Shown piece by piece: positions 10,763 through 23,198 of a stretch of DNA of 64,000 nucleotides. Within the stretch, counting starts at the first letter, position 1. The number at the start of each line of letters is the position of its first letter. The stretch is from Floccularia luteovirens (lineage: Eukaryota > Basidiomycota > Agaricomycetes > Agaricales > Squamanitaceae). The notes below the pieces were generated by a model. That model did not search any database. It was given only the letters and a program-made list of their open reading frames with translations, and was not told the origin of the DNA. The stretch spans positions 248,001 to 312,000 of the forward strand of contig VSJF01000012.1 of NCBI GenBank assembly GCA_009739215.1. The letters are read 5' to 3'. A program made the translations under genes and the position numbers.

Positions 10763-11836
10763 ATGTTACACTTTGGCAGCGCTAAAGCCATCAATTCTGA
10801 CAGGGTAGATGTATCGGATACTATTATTGCGTGAGCATTGTCATTTTGACATAAAATATGACAATAACCTTCATAAACAGAATCATGGGTCCAACAGGAG
10901 CAGGGAAAAGCAATGTATAATCATGAGCTTTATGCTAAACAACCTACTCACCACCATTTAGTTGATCGATAAACTCGTTGGTCAAGCTGGAAAACGATCT
11001 GGAAATTCACTCCATTCAGAGACGGACAAAGTCCAAGCTACGAGAGTGACAATTCAAGGTCAACCTGATCTTGTCATCGTGGATACACCTGGCTTCGATG
11101 ACACAAACAAGTCCGACATGGAAGTATTGACCATGATTAACAAATGGCTCGAGAAGACGTGAGTACAACACCTTTTCAGTTAGTGTGCAAATCCCAATCC
11201 CACAACAGGTACAGAAAAGGAGTCAAACTGTCCGGAATACTATATATGCATCGCATCACTGACAATCGCATGACTGGGGCAGCACACAAGAATCTCCGGA
11301 TGTTTGGGGAACTTTGCGGAGATGGTGCAGCGCAGCGAGTGGTACTTGTCACATCAATGTGGGATAAAAACCGCTTGGATAGGGCGGTCGCAGAGGGGCG
11401 CGAACAAGAGTTGAAACGATCGTTTTGGAAGACCATGATAGACAATGGATCGACATGCGCACGGTTTCTCAATACCCAAGTCTCGGCGAATGAACTGGTG
11501 AACCTTATTCTGATGAAGAAAGAGGAAAGAGAAACACTTCTGCTGCAAGAAGAAATCGTGGAAATTGGCAAACAGTTGAACGAAACGCAGGCAGGCAAGA
11601 CACTTTACAGCACGCTGCAGAAGCTTCTTTCGGAGCAGAAAGAGACGGTACGAATGCTCTCGGAGCAAGCTGAGAAGCAGGACAATCCACAATTGAAGAA
11701 GCAATTGGATGAGGAACTTGGCAGGATCCAGAAAGAGTTCCAAAAGACATTTGAAGTTGCACAATCGATGAAGATATCGTGGACTCGGCGATTTGTTTTG
11801 TTCTTTTCAAGAAAAGCATCATCAGTAAGTTGTTAA
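10763..11836 (+). CDS. AIG1-like P-loop GTPase, tandem copy 3
   Basis: Exons are 10763-about 10830 (MLHFGSAKAINSDRVDVSDTIIA), the 34-nt exon 10881-10914 (IMGPTGAGKSN), about 10961-11158 and about 11209-11836. It is almost identical to copy 1 in the G3 region (VIVDTPGFDDTNKSD), in SGILYMHRITDNRMTG, in VLVTSMWDK and through the coiled coil to MKISWTRRFVLFFSRKASS. This shows a more recent duplication or gene conversion between copies 1 and 3 than with copy 2. The intact mitochondrial carrier follows about 450 bases downstream on the same strand. The stop is again inside a gtaagt...aatcag segment that could be spliced. Confidence 0.87.
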
Positions 11837-12293
11837 ATTGAAACAATCAGAACGTACAAGTGACTGAAAGGAAATGTAGAAACCCCTCAAGCTTGTCTAG
11901 TACTGGTACATATGACAGACGTTAAAATTGAAAAGGTCAAAAAGCAGTAAATGAAGTCATGATACAGTAGTCGATGATACTGAAATCAATGTGTGTTAAT
12001 TGACAATGGCCTTTTTCTTTTTCTTATTTCCGGAAGCAAGAAGCACTCACCATTTCAAAGTCAATATGAGTCTTCTTTTCAATATCGCAAGTAGCGGAAA
12101 TACTAGTCTGGTTTTACAATAGATTAATACATTTGAAACTTGGTACTTACAGCAAAATTTTGTCGCTGAATTTGCTTTGATAAAATGTTACGGAATCTAT
12201 GACACAAAAGTTTCCCTGTTCCGTTCCGTTAAACTCCGACGAAAAATTTGGAGAAAAACACCAACTTTACTGTACCCTTCCACATCTGCACGT

Positions 12294-13409
12294 ATGGCAA
12301 CCGCTAGCCAGCGGCCAACATTCTCGCAGTCCCTCCTGGTATACCCAGTCTTTTGCTTTCAAAAACTTCGTCTGATCATTGATAGGCAGGAGGCGCAGCT
12401 GGAACGGCTGTGGATCTCCTATTCTTCCCAATAGATACCATAAAAACACGTCTTCAGTCAGCACAAGGATTTACGCGTGCTGGAGGGTTTAGTGGTATAT
12501 ACAAAGGAATAGGGAGTGTAATGGTTGGCAGTGCTCCAGGAGGTAAATGCTAGGTTTATTTCTTACCCGCAATTTATTAATAAAAACAATATCCTTTTAG
12601 CTGCAGCTTTCTTCTCAACATACGAAACAATGAAAAAAACTGTTCCCATTACTGCCAACTTGGCACCAATCAACCATATGATATCTGCATCAGTAGCTGA
12701 AGTTGTGCGGATGTTTCCTGCGTCTTATCGTTTTATGCGATTCGATTTTTACGACCCTGGCATGACATCCAGGCTGCATGTATGATTCGCGTACCAACCG
12801 AGGTCATCAAGACCCGTACACAGACTTCCACCTACGGAGCGCTTGGGAAGTCGTCTTTCTCTGCAGCGAAACTGGTTCTGCAGCATGATGGCTGGAAAGG
12901 CTTTTATCGGGGATTTGGTTCAACAATTCTGAGAGAGGTAAATCATATGGTTCATACATTATATTGAAAGACCTGCTAATCCTATCAAATAGATTCCATT
13001 TACTTCTCTACAGTTCCCAATATACGAACTATTAAAATTAAAGCTGTCCCAAAGACTTAAACGTCAACCTCTTTATGCACATGAAGCAGCTGTGTGCGGG
13101 AGTATAGCTGGGGGAATAGCTGCTGCAGCCACAACACCACTTGATGTCTTGAAAACGCGTGTTATGCTGGACCTTCGCGTGCGTTGATATCACTTGTACT
13201 GTGGCAATTAATCTGACCCAGAGGTTTGACAGAATCCGAGCAAGGAATCCTTACCATCCTTGCCAAAGAGATTGAGATCTATCTATGTCACCGAGGGTCT
13301 GTCAGCCTTATTCTCTGGAGTTGTACCACGTACACTGTGGATCTCAGCAGGTGGTGCCGTCTTCTTAGGTGTCTATGAGTGGACCGTGCACGGATTGATG
13401 GGGTGGTAA
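12294..13409 (+). CDS. pet8: Mitochondrial S-adenosylmethionine carrier (intact copy)
   Basis: Six exons join into a protein of about 270 residues: [15 protein letters not shown], then [64 protein letters not shown] and [14 protein letters not shown] to the stop TAA at 13407-13409. All three mitochondrial carrier signatures are present: [16 protein letters not shown] and PLDVLKTR. Length and the C-terminal LYEW-like segment ([13 protein letters not shown]) fit the Pet8/SLC25A26 family, which imports SAM into the matrix in exchange for S-adenosylhomocysteine. Each intron has consensus ends; the fourth exon boundary lies at 12775. It is the only complete carrier of the array. The broken relatives at 6970-8140 and 10075-10160 are duplicates of it. 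Confidence 0.85.
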
Positions 13410-13496
13410 TAATGTCGTACATACATTACAACTATATATTAATACACAAGTAAAACTGCATGCATACATCTAGTATGCCGAAGTTTGTTGAAAGTG

Positions 13497-15622
13497 TCAA
13501 GAGACATCAGGTGGTTTTCCTAGGCGCAAAATTACGCGAGGAAGTTTCTTTGCTGTGGAGATTGATTCTGCCTCTGTAGAGCTTGGGCTAGACAAAGGGC
13601 TCTCGTCGTTAGTCACTTCCAACTTCGCATCTGTATCACTTGATTGCGGGTTCTTGGCCACAGCTTTGGTTTGCTTCTTTTGTTGCTGGGTTGGGGCGGG
13701 ACTGGGGGTTGTGCTTCTACTCTTATCACGCAGCTTCATCGACGGCGGAGGAACAAGAGAGCGTGCAGACACTGATTTAGTTGGAGTATCAATGGAGGCT
13801 AAGGTTGCCAGAGTTTTTTCTATCCATGGTTCTACCGATCCTGCCGTGGGTACTGAGGGCCGGCCACCCCGACGCTTCTTTGTAGCTTGCTCTAACTGAT
13901 GAAGATATAAGGATGTCACGAAAAGTGCCCGAGATGCTTAATACGAACTTTAGTAAGGTTGTCTATGTTCCACCAATCCTTTTTGATTATCTCAGGTGAC
14001 GCGACATTTGCCAGCCCCAGAAGATGTGCCATGGAACCACTGATTAGTGCACGATCGCTGTATCCGCCCTCCAAGACGCTAATAAGTCGCCCTTGGCAGT
14101 ACTTGTCACTGAATGCGCAGGCATCGCGAGCGAATTGATAATAGAAAGATGTAGGAACCTTTCTATCATGACGAGACATTGATTCATACTCGTGTTCGCA
14201 GGCGTCCATACCACAGCTATTGTATGGTCAAATATGTATTTTAGAAAGTTATATGAGAATAACAAACCTAATGAATACCAATGTGTCATCGCCTGGGCCG
14301 CCTGTGTCATTAAGAAAGTCTTCAGCTTTTTGAATAAGCTGAGAATATCTTTCTCTATATAGGATCTCCCAAAAGTGTTCCTCGGAGTGATATTTTTGCA
14401 AATGGATGTTCTCGATGTATTGACCATGGGATTTGTGTATCGACACCGAAGCAGCTTGGACAAGCTCAGGTTTTCCATCCTAAATGAAAGAGTATCAGTG
14501 ATATTGATGTGCAGGGTATGAGAAAACCAACTTCGCATGGAAATGATAGGATGTCGTGAATTGAACCATAATATACTTTCAACCCAGATTTAGAATTTTG
14601 CCCTCCGCCTTCTGATTCCAAAGTTTGTCTGTACGTCTCTTCATTTATTTGCCACACGATTGACTGAGTTCCGTTTCCTGGATACACGTTGTGATATATG
14701 GGAGAATCAAAGGTGAGGAACAAGTTTGTTCACCATGATGGAGATCAATATCGAAAATTACTATTCGATTTATTTGGTGCTGAAGATGCGCTATATTATG
14801 AATTAAATCAGAGAGACTAGTAAAAAGTCATGATTCTTACCATGAGCAGCAGCTACTGCAACATTGTTGAGAAAACAGAAACCTGAGGGTGTATCTTCTC
14901 CGCAGTGGTGGCCAGGCGGCCGGATAGCAACAAACCCACGAGTTATTGCCTTGGTCGATGGTTCGGACTCCCTACCAGAAGTAATCACTTTGTCAACAGC
15001 TTCGCAAACTGTCCCGAGTGCACCTTCCATAGCCGCAGTAGATTCTGGACATACTATTGGGAGTTAGTCCTGCTTATACCGCATATACGAACTTGCAATC
15101 CTCACAATAAAGGTCGCCTTGGGATAGGTTTTCAGGAATTTCAGACTCCCCTTTGGAAATCTTGTCCCAACTGTCTTGGGCCCAAACTTTCAAGTTTTTC
15201 AAATAATCATCCCCGTCTACATCTCCGTGAATGAACTTCACAGCAGGATTTGTTAAGAGATCAACTGAAGCACTGCTCTCAACAATTGATACAAGTGGTG
15301 CACTTGTGGAAGATGATCCTGGTTTTAATTTCATCTGTTCCATCGCAGCAACGATGTCAAATTGTTCTCTGGATTCCCCATAGCTGTCACCAGTGTTTGA
15401 AGTAGCAGCGGTAACCTCTTCTAAACGGGCGATAGCAGCAGCGAGTCCGATAGAGACCGCTCGTAAACGCTCAGGCCGTTCAACAATGTTTGATGTATTT
15501 TTTGACCGAATATACCGATGTTGAAGGCAAGCATTTTGTAGAAAGATTCCGACCACTTGGGAACTGCCGATAGATTGTAAAGGCTTCTTTTCGGGGGCAG
15601 CTGATTCGGTCCCTGCACCCAT
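13497..15622 (-). CDS. HOS3: HOS3-like class II histone deacetylase
   Basis: Six or seven exons read from MGAGTESAAPEKKPLQSIGS at 15622. Visible deacetylase motifs, in order, are LQHRYIRSKNTSNIVERPERL (substrate-channel start), AIRPPGHHCGEDTPSGFCFLNN (two catalytic histidines), IVIFDIDLHHGNGTQ (zinc-binding Asp and His, across an intron at about 14682-14732), and CGMDACEHE (second zinc Asp). LEGGYSDRALISGSMAHLLG follows near the end of the domain. A disordered, Ser/Thr/Pro/Lys-rich tail of about 140 residues ends at 13497. The arrangement, with a deacetylase domain close to the N-terminus, ERPERL near residue 50 and a long tail, fits fungal HOS3 better than RPD3. The known role of the family is removal of acetyl groups from histone lysines. 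The gene converges on the carrier gene. Confidence 0.85.
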
Positions 15623-16978
15623 TAGAAGACTATTTTATATAGATAAGCCCGTAGTGATGATTTTCATAGTATAGATATATCTCACTGGTGGTTCAATCGG
15701 CTTGTTGGCCTTTTGGAGTTTACGTTCAGAGTTTTGGTAGGTCCAACTCGGTCATGCGTTTGATCTATGACCGGAGTTAGGGCAGGCACAGTCGTGTTTA
15801 ATCTCAAAAAAAAAAATTGAAAATTGCATTTTTTTCGGATGCATAAATTGCTATTGATAAATTTCTGATTTTCAGTTTTCGGACTAAATCAAATTGTACG
15901 CGGGATATTTGTGAAACTTCTCAAAACATATTACCTGAGGCTTTGTTTGGAATGTCGTGGGTTGGTCGGTAGCTCGGACCCTCTCTACTGATGGTCAAAC
16001 CTGTGTGGTTATTAATAAGCTTTCTTTATAAGTCGGTCTCAAGTGTAAATTTAAAACAAAACTCATGTAATTCGCAGAAAAAAAGTCAAAACAAAAATCT
16101 TGGAAAACAAGAGAGTAGAGTATGTACAAATTTGGGGGATCAAGGAATGATCGTTCCTTGCAAAACTGTTAAGGTTCGCTATGAGAGAGTGAGAATCTCT
16201 TTACCTCTGTCCAGGATTGTGGCGCCTTGTGGATTTCGTCATGCATTTGTAACCCTGATCAAATGCTATACGACAAGCTCCTATTAGTACCCTCTTTTTG
16301 TCTGCTCCGGCCTGCAGCTTTCTCCCCCCAAAAACTCGAAGGTGGAAACGGTCCTCTCTGCAACCAGCCAACTATCGTTGTTTCGGATAGAAGAGGTAGT
16401 TGCACCCAGCTGGTCTAGAGGTAACCGATAACCGGTAAATAACTCGCTATCTCCTCAGTTTTCTTTTAATCGTGTTTAGAATATAGACTTTAATGATGTT
16501 GGCCGACCCATACCACAACGTGGGTTCTTCCTTCGACCACTCGCTGATAGCCAAGGATAGTTCCTTCAAACATACAACTCTCCCTCAACCTGTTTTCAAG
16601 CGCAAGAACTCCATTGACATCCAATACAACAGCAACCCTCTCACTCATCCGTTCCCAGACTCGTTTCCGATTTCAAACGATATAACAAGCATGTTCCTTT
16701 CCTTCGAAGTGATAGTCCTTGTCTAACAAAATTGTCCTACAGAACCTCCTTCACCTCCACAGGTGTTTCGGTTGCGTACTAGACTCAGATAGAGGTTCCA
16801 TTTTACATCATCTTATCTATTGCTATTCTTTAATTCCTTCGAAAGGGATATTTCGGTTCTGTCCATAGGATATTTAACTATTACTACAAACCATGTAGAA
16901 GCTGTTGAACAGGGTAACTAGATAAACAGTACAAATAAATTATTAAACAATAAAGACACCATCCGACAAATGAAACAT
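15623..16978. other. Intergenic, 1.35 kb
   Basis: This lies between two minus-strand genes: the 3' end of the RhoGAP gene and the promoter side of the deacetylase. A/T-rich tracts lie at 15806-15835. The only coding-like feature is the short plus-strand frame at about 16493-16726. Confidence 0.4.
16493..16726 (+). CDS. Short coding-like ORF, unknown
   Basis: The 77-residue frame begins MMLADPYHNVGSSFDHSLI and has a protein-like composition rich in Ser, Pro and Phe. It has no recognised domain. It sits alone in the gap before the convergent RhoGAP gene. It could be the first exon of a small gene or chance. I could not find a convincing continuation. Confidence 0.25.
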   Translation: MMLADPYHNVGSSFDHSLIAKDSSFKHTTLPQPVFKRKNSIDIQYNSNPLTHPFPDSFPISNDITSMFLSFEVIVLV

Positions 16979-19531
16979 CTATCCCTTTGTGACGTCGTGA
17001 GCAGTTGGAGCAGCGAAAAATCCATTGGCCGTAATACCCAACGCTTCAACACCCGCAGCACTCGACTTTCTTGTTGTCCCTCTCCCAACAGATATTGACC
17101 CCTTCCTACCTCCCCTCGGTCCTGCACCATTTTCAATGCTGAAAACTGATCTAGCTTTGCCCATGGTCGGATATGCGTGACTGCTTCTGTTCCAATTTTC
17201 ATTTATCCCAAAAACAGTATGCACAGAACGTACGCCAGACCCAGACCCTCCAGACAGTGTACTTTTGTGTCTTTTAGTTGTTATTTTCCCAGACTCAGCG
17301 CCAGTGGCTGTTATTGTCCCAAACTCAGCGCCAGTGGCTGTTCTAGCGGCTGTCCATGAACTCTGAGGACTCCCATATTTAGCTTGCGTGATCGTGTTAT
17401 TATTGTTGCGCGTCGGGCCGATGGGCATGACCAGCATCTCATCGTCTAAATCGTCGTCGTCATCGTTTTGTAATACGTATGTAGGGGTTCCGTCCTCGAG
17501 ACTTGACGATGATGGCGAATAGACATCCTGTACACCAACTCCCCTCTGAGGAAGGGCTTCACTTCTGTCCCAGATTTCATCAAATATCTCGTAGTAGCGT
17601 TGTATACACAATTTGATCACCATGCCTAATGTCACTCTTCCCCGGATAGAGGGGGAACTACTAGTTGAGGATGAAGATGTATCGCGGAATAGTAATGGAC
17701 CTCCTGGAATGCTGCACATCATAACATCGCGGGCAGGGTTACTACTTTTCAGAAGATTAGGACAAACAACAACAGCAAGGTTATGAGCGTCCATGCGATT
17801 TGATGCCGAACGCAAAGCGATCTCATGTAAGAGGTCTGTTAGATTTTGTTAGCGGTGGTAAAGCATCCAGATACATAGAAAAGCAACACACGCAGGATAT
17901 TGCTCAAGAGGATATAGGCACAAGGAACAAGTTCTGGCAATAGTGACTCGCGAATATAAGTAATACTAGACATGTCAGTAGGATCATTTGTCGGCACTGG
18001 ACATCGATGTATGCTTGAGTAGAGCTTTTCTGGGAAGATAGGCTCAGGCAAATCCCGTAAATATTTCTTCAGAAGAACAGCTGCCAAATGAGGATCGCCG
18101 AAAGTATGTAGGGAAAGAACGTTTCCTACATCTCATATGAGCTTTGTAAAGAGAATATTATATTGATATCTACCCCTATCATATGCTTCTTGAGCTGCTC
18201 TGAGCATCGCGGATGAGGGTGACCGCCTGAATAAACCTTCTTCTTCCAGACCTAAGGAAAATATTGGAGTTCAATAGTAAAAAAACATAGTAAAGCTGAC
18301 CTCTTTCTCGTAGAAATTGTATACAATCTTTGACAACTCTAGGGATACCTCCCTTTTCGCCATTGAATCCCATGAGCTCCTCCAAAGGTACTCCAAAGAT
18401 ACTTGATCGAGCTGGAACAGGTAGGACTATCTTACTTTCGTATTTGGCATTCTCCCTGAAAGCAATTATAAGCATTTACTAACTTAACGGATGAATTGTT
18501 CATACTTGTAAACGGCAGGGGGTATATCTATTTGAGTTAATGGAACATGTTCTGCGAGTTCTGACAATGTGTTTATATACACCAGCTTTTGGAAGAACTT
18601 GGGACTAGCCAAAAAATTATGAATAAGGTAATTAACAAGTAACAGATTAAAAACAAATTACCTGATTATTGCACCGGCGAGAGAGAAAAGCACTGCAGCG
18701 ATAGCTATTCAGCAAATTATCACAAATTTGATGGTGAGAAACGCACTTTTAGAGAAAAATGAAGAATGGACAATATACTGACATTGTTGTGAGATTTACA
18801 AGCACAATAACAACAGCTTAACGTACCAGCCGCTTCAAGTTCTTGCGATATTTACGACTAAGACTTCTATATGCTTTCCAAACCCAATTCCAACCAGGAG
18901 AGTACTTGCCTCCCGCAGCAAAGAATACAACAGTGTAATCGGACTCGACTGCACGTGCAACTTATCAACTCAGGAGTAATAAACCGAGTTGAGAAGGACC
19001 AACTGACCGTACAAGTTGAGGCATGCCAGCACGCGTCTGTCAAAGGGAATTAAAGCAACAGTAATCAAAGTCTTGAGAATTGGGCTTACGACAGCAAGAC
19101 ATCGTAAGAAACACTGTCTGGATCAGGTAGCGCAGAGGCGTTGAGAACCACCCTACCTTATCATTTATCATCGTATTCCAAGTGTTCAAAATGAGATTAG
19201 ACATACATGGGTCGCGTTCTTGATATCAATTCAAATTTAAGTTTAGAGTCAGGAAGGGAGATTCTTAAAACGATTCTTACTCAAAGTCTACGCCAGCTTG
19301 AAAGATCATTCTCGACATGACTTCCTGTACTACTTCCATATCTCCATATCCCCCTTCATTAGGAGTGAAGCTCTGGTGTCGTTTATTCCACGGTGGGTTG
19401 AAGTTGAAAGGTCTACGCCTGGAATCTGCAGGAGATCCAGGTGGCGTACTGCTTCCAAATGAAGTTGGGGAAGATGGACCTAACGACAGTCCGGCCAGTT
19501 TCTGTTTGAGAGTGGAAATTTTCGGAGGCAT
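16979..19531 (-). CDS. Sec14-like (CRAL-TRIO) plus RhoGAP protein, p50RhoGAP/Ecm25 type
   Basis: The start ATG at 19531 gives MPPKISTLKQKLAGLSLGPS. A chain of short exons follows: ETRPMVVLNASALPDPDTV (via 19199-19211 and about 19088-19157), then RVLACLNLY, then VESDYTVVFFAAGGKYSPGW and WNWVWKAYRSLSRKYRK. These are hallmarks of the CRAL-TRIO/Sec14-like fold in ARHGAP1-type proteins. The RhoGAP domain follows: FGVPLEELM, IPRVVKDCIQFLRERGLEEEGLFRRS (with the arginine-finger region GLFR), LLKKYLRDLPEPIFPE, and SNRMDAHNLAVVVCPNLL. A low-complexity tail of about 200 residues ends at 16979. The family stimulates GTP hydrolysis on Rho-type GTPases at membranes, and the lipid-binding domain helps targeting. 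Exon borders in 18500-19300 are partly inferred. Confidence 0.85.
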
Positions 19532-20553
19532 CCTCGTTGTTTTCAAATCAAAAATTCAAAACAAATCTCCAAATGTAAGTAATTTGAAAAGCGTTTGTTG
19601 CAATTGAACTTTTTGGATGTTTGAATTGCGGGAAATCCGCAGATTTGTGTGGGGGAGAGTGTGTTGTACTCGGAAGAAGCGCTCTCGATTAAACCCGAAA
19701 GAAGCATTGGTTATGTCCTACAGGTAGCCACGTGCTTGGGAATATATGTACGCGTTGATCAATTTTTGCTTTATTTTTAAACAACACCCATCGCACGGTC
19801 CTGGTGTAATTAACGAGCTATCCATGATTTAGATACATCCCTTGAAACTTGGAATTGGACGACAATGAATTGGGTTTATATAGGTGACCCAAATGTACAA
19901 GATTCCAAACTACTTTTCATGTCATTTTAGCTCAGGTTCTTTTGCTTAGCTCCATCATAGCCCAGCCTGCATTGAAGCCAAGCAAGACACCTTTTATAGC
20001 TTTATATTTGATGTGACAGGCTTTTCTTTCCAAGTAATGGAGGCTGGGCATTGCTCCGTTGATGGAGAATTCATTCTTGGTACTTCCCCTCCCAAACTGT
20101 TAACACCCAAAGATGCTTCAATGGTATTATTGTGGTGAGGTCAAGTTGTTTTGGTTAAATTTGTTGAATGCTAACTGTGATATCAATTCTCAAACCCAGG
20201 TGACTGACCCAATGTTTTTTTTCATCACCCTCGAATGTTCATGTCGGTTTGAAGTGCAAATGTGGTTATGATCCACCAACCGTGTGCAAAACTGTCAACT
20301 GCTGTACTGTCATCCGACTTCGGTGAAAGTAATTAGGAGTAAATAGTGATTGCAGGAGGACACGGGTACAATATGGTTGATCCCAAGATCACAAAACGAT
20401 AGTGTCTTATCACTGAGAACCGCCGGCTTACCGGGTATAGTCATTCCCGCGCTTGGTCCCCCATCCACTGCAACGTTGCCCTGATAGTATATATAGTCTC
20501 AGGTATCATTTTGCTATCGTTCGTGCCTTGACATACCGGGTCCCAGCGATAAA
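19532..20553. other. Divergent intergenic region, 1 kb
   Basis: This shared promoter interval separates the RhoGAP gene (minus) from acyl-CoA ligase 1 (plus). No coding frame was recognised. A TATA-like box lies at 20488-20495. Confidence 0.5.
20488..20495 (+). promoter_or_regulatory. TATA-like box upstream of acyl-CoA ligase 1
   Basis: The sequence TATATATA lies about 60 bases before the ATG at 20554, a usual distance for a basidiomycete core promoter. Confidence 0.4.
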
Positions 20554-22755
20554 ATGTATATCAAGTCCCCTTATCCCGAAGTGCCTCCACTTCCTGACGT
20601 GAATGTCCACCACTTCTTTTTCAATCGCCCCAACCAAGCTGAATGGGGGGACTATACACTCCACATAAACCCTGTGACTGGACAAAAGCGCAAGTTCCGG
20701 GAGTTCGCCGGGAGAGTACGAGATATTGCAACTACTCTTGGTACTCCTACCAATGAGGGAGGCCTTGGACTGAGCGCTGAAAATGGAGAAATTATTGGCA
20801 TAATGAGTGAAAATTCAATGGTGCGCTTCAAATTCAACTTCACTATGTGTTTATTTTAACGAAGCAACGGAGATAGGATTATGTGGCCATAGTACACGCA
20901 TGCCTAATGATAGCAACACCATTTGCTTTGATTCCGTCCTACTCTACCGCTTTCGAGCTTAAACACGCTCTCACGCTCTCGAAGGCTACCACGCTGTTGG
21001 TTCATGCAAAACACCTTCCCGTGGTGCTTCCGGTAGCAAAAGAAATAGATTTCCCACTAGAGAGGATATATCTGATAGGAGGACATAGTAAAGGTCGTAT
21101 TTCTCTTTTGAATTTGGTTATAGAAACCCGCAAGAAAAACATTCCTATCATTGGAGTACGTCCTGCCACAAAAGATACCCTTGCATACCTTGTATTCTCA
21201 AGTGGAACCAGTGGTTTGCCTAAAGGTAATTTAGATTACTTATCGGAATGGTCGTTTCTAAATCTATATCAGCTGTAATGATCACTCACGGAAATCTCAT
21301 TTTCTCCTTCGGCCAAGCAATGGTTGTAGCTCGTTGCGTTGCAGAAGTATATACAGTAAGTGGAATGTCGAAGAAGTGCGAATGTTAACACGAACTGCCC
21401 TGATATACAGCCCCCGCCACCAGCAAATCCAGAGGGTATTCCTGTAATACTAGCGTTCCTGCCTATGCATCACTCCTACGGTTTGTATTCGTATTGCTTC
21501 CGTGCTTTCCTTGTTCCAGGGACATACGTGATTCTTTCAAGATGGGACATCGAAACGGCGCTCAAGGCAATCGCGAGGTTAGTAATTTAATTTAACGAAA
21601 TTTGGTTCAAAATGCTGAATTTTGGTAGATATAAAATCTCTTCAGTACCACTCATTCCATCAGTAGCTCACCAACTCGTAAACTATCCGAAGATCCAACA
21701 AGCAGACTTGAGTTCAATAACTAGTATGGGCAGTGGAGCGGCGTATCTTCCGCCAGAGCTGGGAGCAAAGCTTGTGAAACTATTACCCAAGGATGCTCAG
21801 TTTGCAGAAGGTATATACTTTTTGTTCAGTTTCCGTTCATGTACTTATCTCTTGTAATATCAGGTTATGGAATGTCGGAAGCTGTCAGTATATTTAGGCT
21901 GCTTATTCTATCAAATTCCGCTAATTCCTTGGACAGACAATTGCTGCAATTTCACAACCTTTTCCGGGTGTCCTTGGCGGTCGACTGAAGCGTATACCTG
22001 GGTGCACAGGGGTCTTACTTCCAGGAATGGAAGCTAGGATAGTGCTTGATGATGGGTCAGACGCAGACTATAATGAACCTGGCGAATTGTGGTTGAGAAG
22101 CCAGAATATTGCGAAGGGTTACTGGAACAACGAGAAAGCGAGTAGGGAGACTTTCATTGATGGATGGTTGAAAACGGGGGATAAGTTTAGAGTGGACAGA
22201 GATGGGAACTTCTAGTACGTCAGCACCTATGATATTCATGGAAGTTTAATTGACGTATGGTTATAGTTTTGCCGATAGGACTAAGGTCAGTCAGATAGCA
22301 CCACCAAGATACATTCTTATCCTAAAACACATTCCAGGACACACTCAAAGTGTCTGGTTCTCAAGTATCTCCGGTGGAGATCGAGGATGTACTCCTGTCA
22401 CATCCTAAAAAACTTATCTCGGACTGTACTGTGGCTGGAGTTAGTGGAGGTCGAACGTCAGATGAAAGAGTTCCCCGCGCCTGGATAGTGCTATCCGAAT
22501 CATGGGAAGAAGCTTGGCTCCCCAACAGTAAACTAAAGAGCTTGAGAAGTGGCACCAAGCCAACTTGAGTAAGTACAAATGGTTGAGAGGAGGTATAGAG
22601 GTCGTCAAAGAAGTGAGAAGTTTCCGGATATTGATGCATTCATTTCTTACATGTATCCACAGATTCCAAAATCTCCAACTGGCAAGACATTGCGGAGGGT
22701 TTTGCAAGAGAGGTACGAGGAGCGCATTGCTCGCAAGCTCAAAGGGAGATTATAG
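20554..22755 (+). CDS. 4-coumarate-CoA ligase-like acyl-CoA synthetase, copy 1 (frameshifted near 3' end)
   Basis: This is an adenylate-forming enzyme: it activates a carboxylic acid with ATP and transfers it to CoA. The start is MYIKSPYPEVPPLPDVN. The AMP-binding signature is LVFSSGTSGLPKA (across an intron at about 21226), followed by VMITHGNL, PMHHSYGLYS, GSGAAYLPPEL, EGYGMSE, GELWLRSQNIAKGYWNNE, GWLKTGDKF and SGSQVSPVEIEDVL. The last is the hinge and C-terminal subdomain, and PKSPTGKTLRRVL carries the catalytic lysine. Compared with copy 2, the segment around 22503-22535 needs an extra T removed after GAATCA and about four extra bases removed before AAAGAGCTTGAG. Without these corrections the frame stops early, before the catalytic lysine. 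It is therefore either a recent pseudogene or an assembly error. The substrate is unknown. Confidence 0.75.
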
Positions 22756-23198
22756 TGGACTTGTACGCCCCGAGTAATGAGTAGTACTAGTGGCTTTTAC
22801 TTTGATTGCGTCATCTGATCATTATCACGAGCAAATCTGGGTCTTTTGATCTGTTGGGGTTTACTAATTTCATTGCATCCGTATTATTAACTGCAACCGT
22901 GTACCGAGTTTGTTGGGGATTTTTTTGGGCATACTTCATACAGCTATTTATCGGTTTGAATGATAATCGATAAACTTCCGGTGTTCTCAAAATCCAAGAG
23001 AGAGAGGTCTCTTACCCCGGAGCAAATCCTAAACTGGTGATTGAAAAAGATATCCCACGACTGCAAAACAGGTGCTATAATTATTCATCCTACCGCGATC
23101 GGCAATTTCACTATCCGAATATCTCCAGGTTTTCTGTCGATTTAATGGGTTACGTTACAAAAGGGATGCTTGCGCATGCCACACTCTCGTAGCACACC

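Larger units (their letters stand above)
5030..13409 (+). repeat. Tandem array of [GTPase + SAM carrier] units
   Basis: Three units can be traced by eye: about 5030-8140, 8140-10160 and 10160-13409. Each has a shared upstream module, a nearly identical GTPase gene, and then carrier sequence. The carrier is broken and partly duplicated in unit 1, reduced to its last exon in unit 2, and complete in unit 3. Unit borders are approximate because non-coding parts have diverged. Confidence 0.75.

Noticed and set aside
11990..12290. Possible small minus-strand gene (KTHIDFEM-like exon) between GTPase copy 3 and the carrier
   Set aside because: Splice-like sites exist but only about 20 residues can be joined and no family is recognised.
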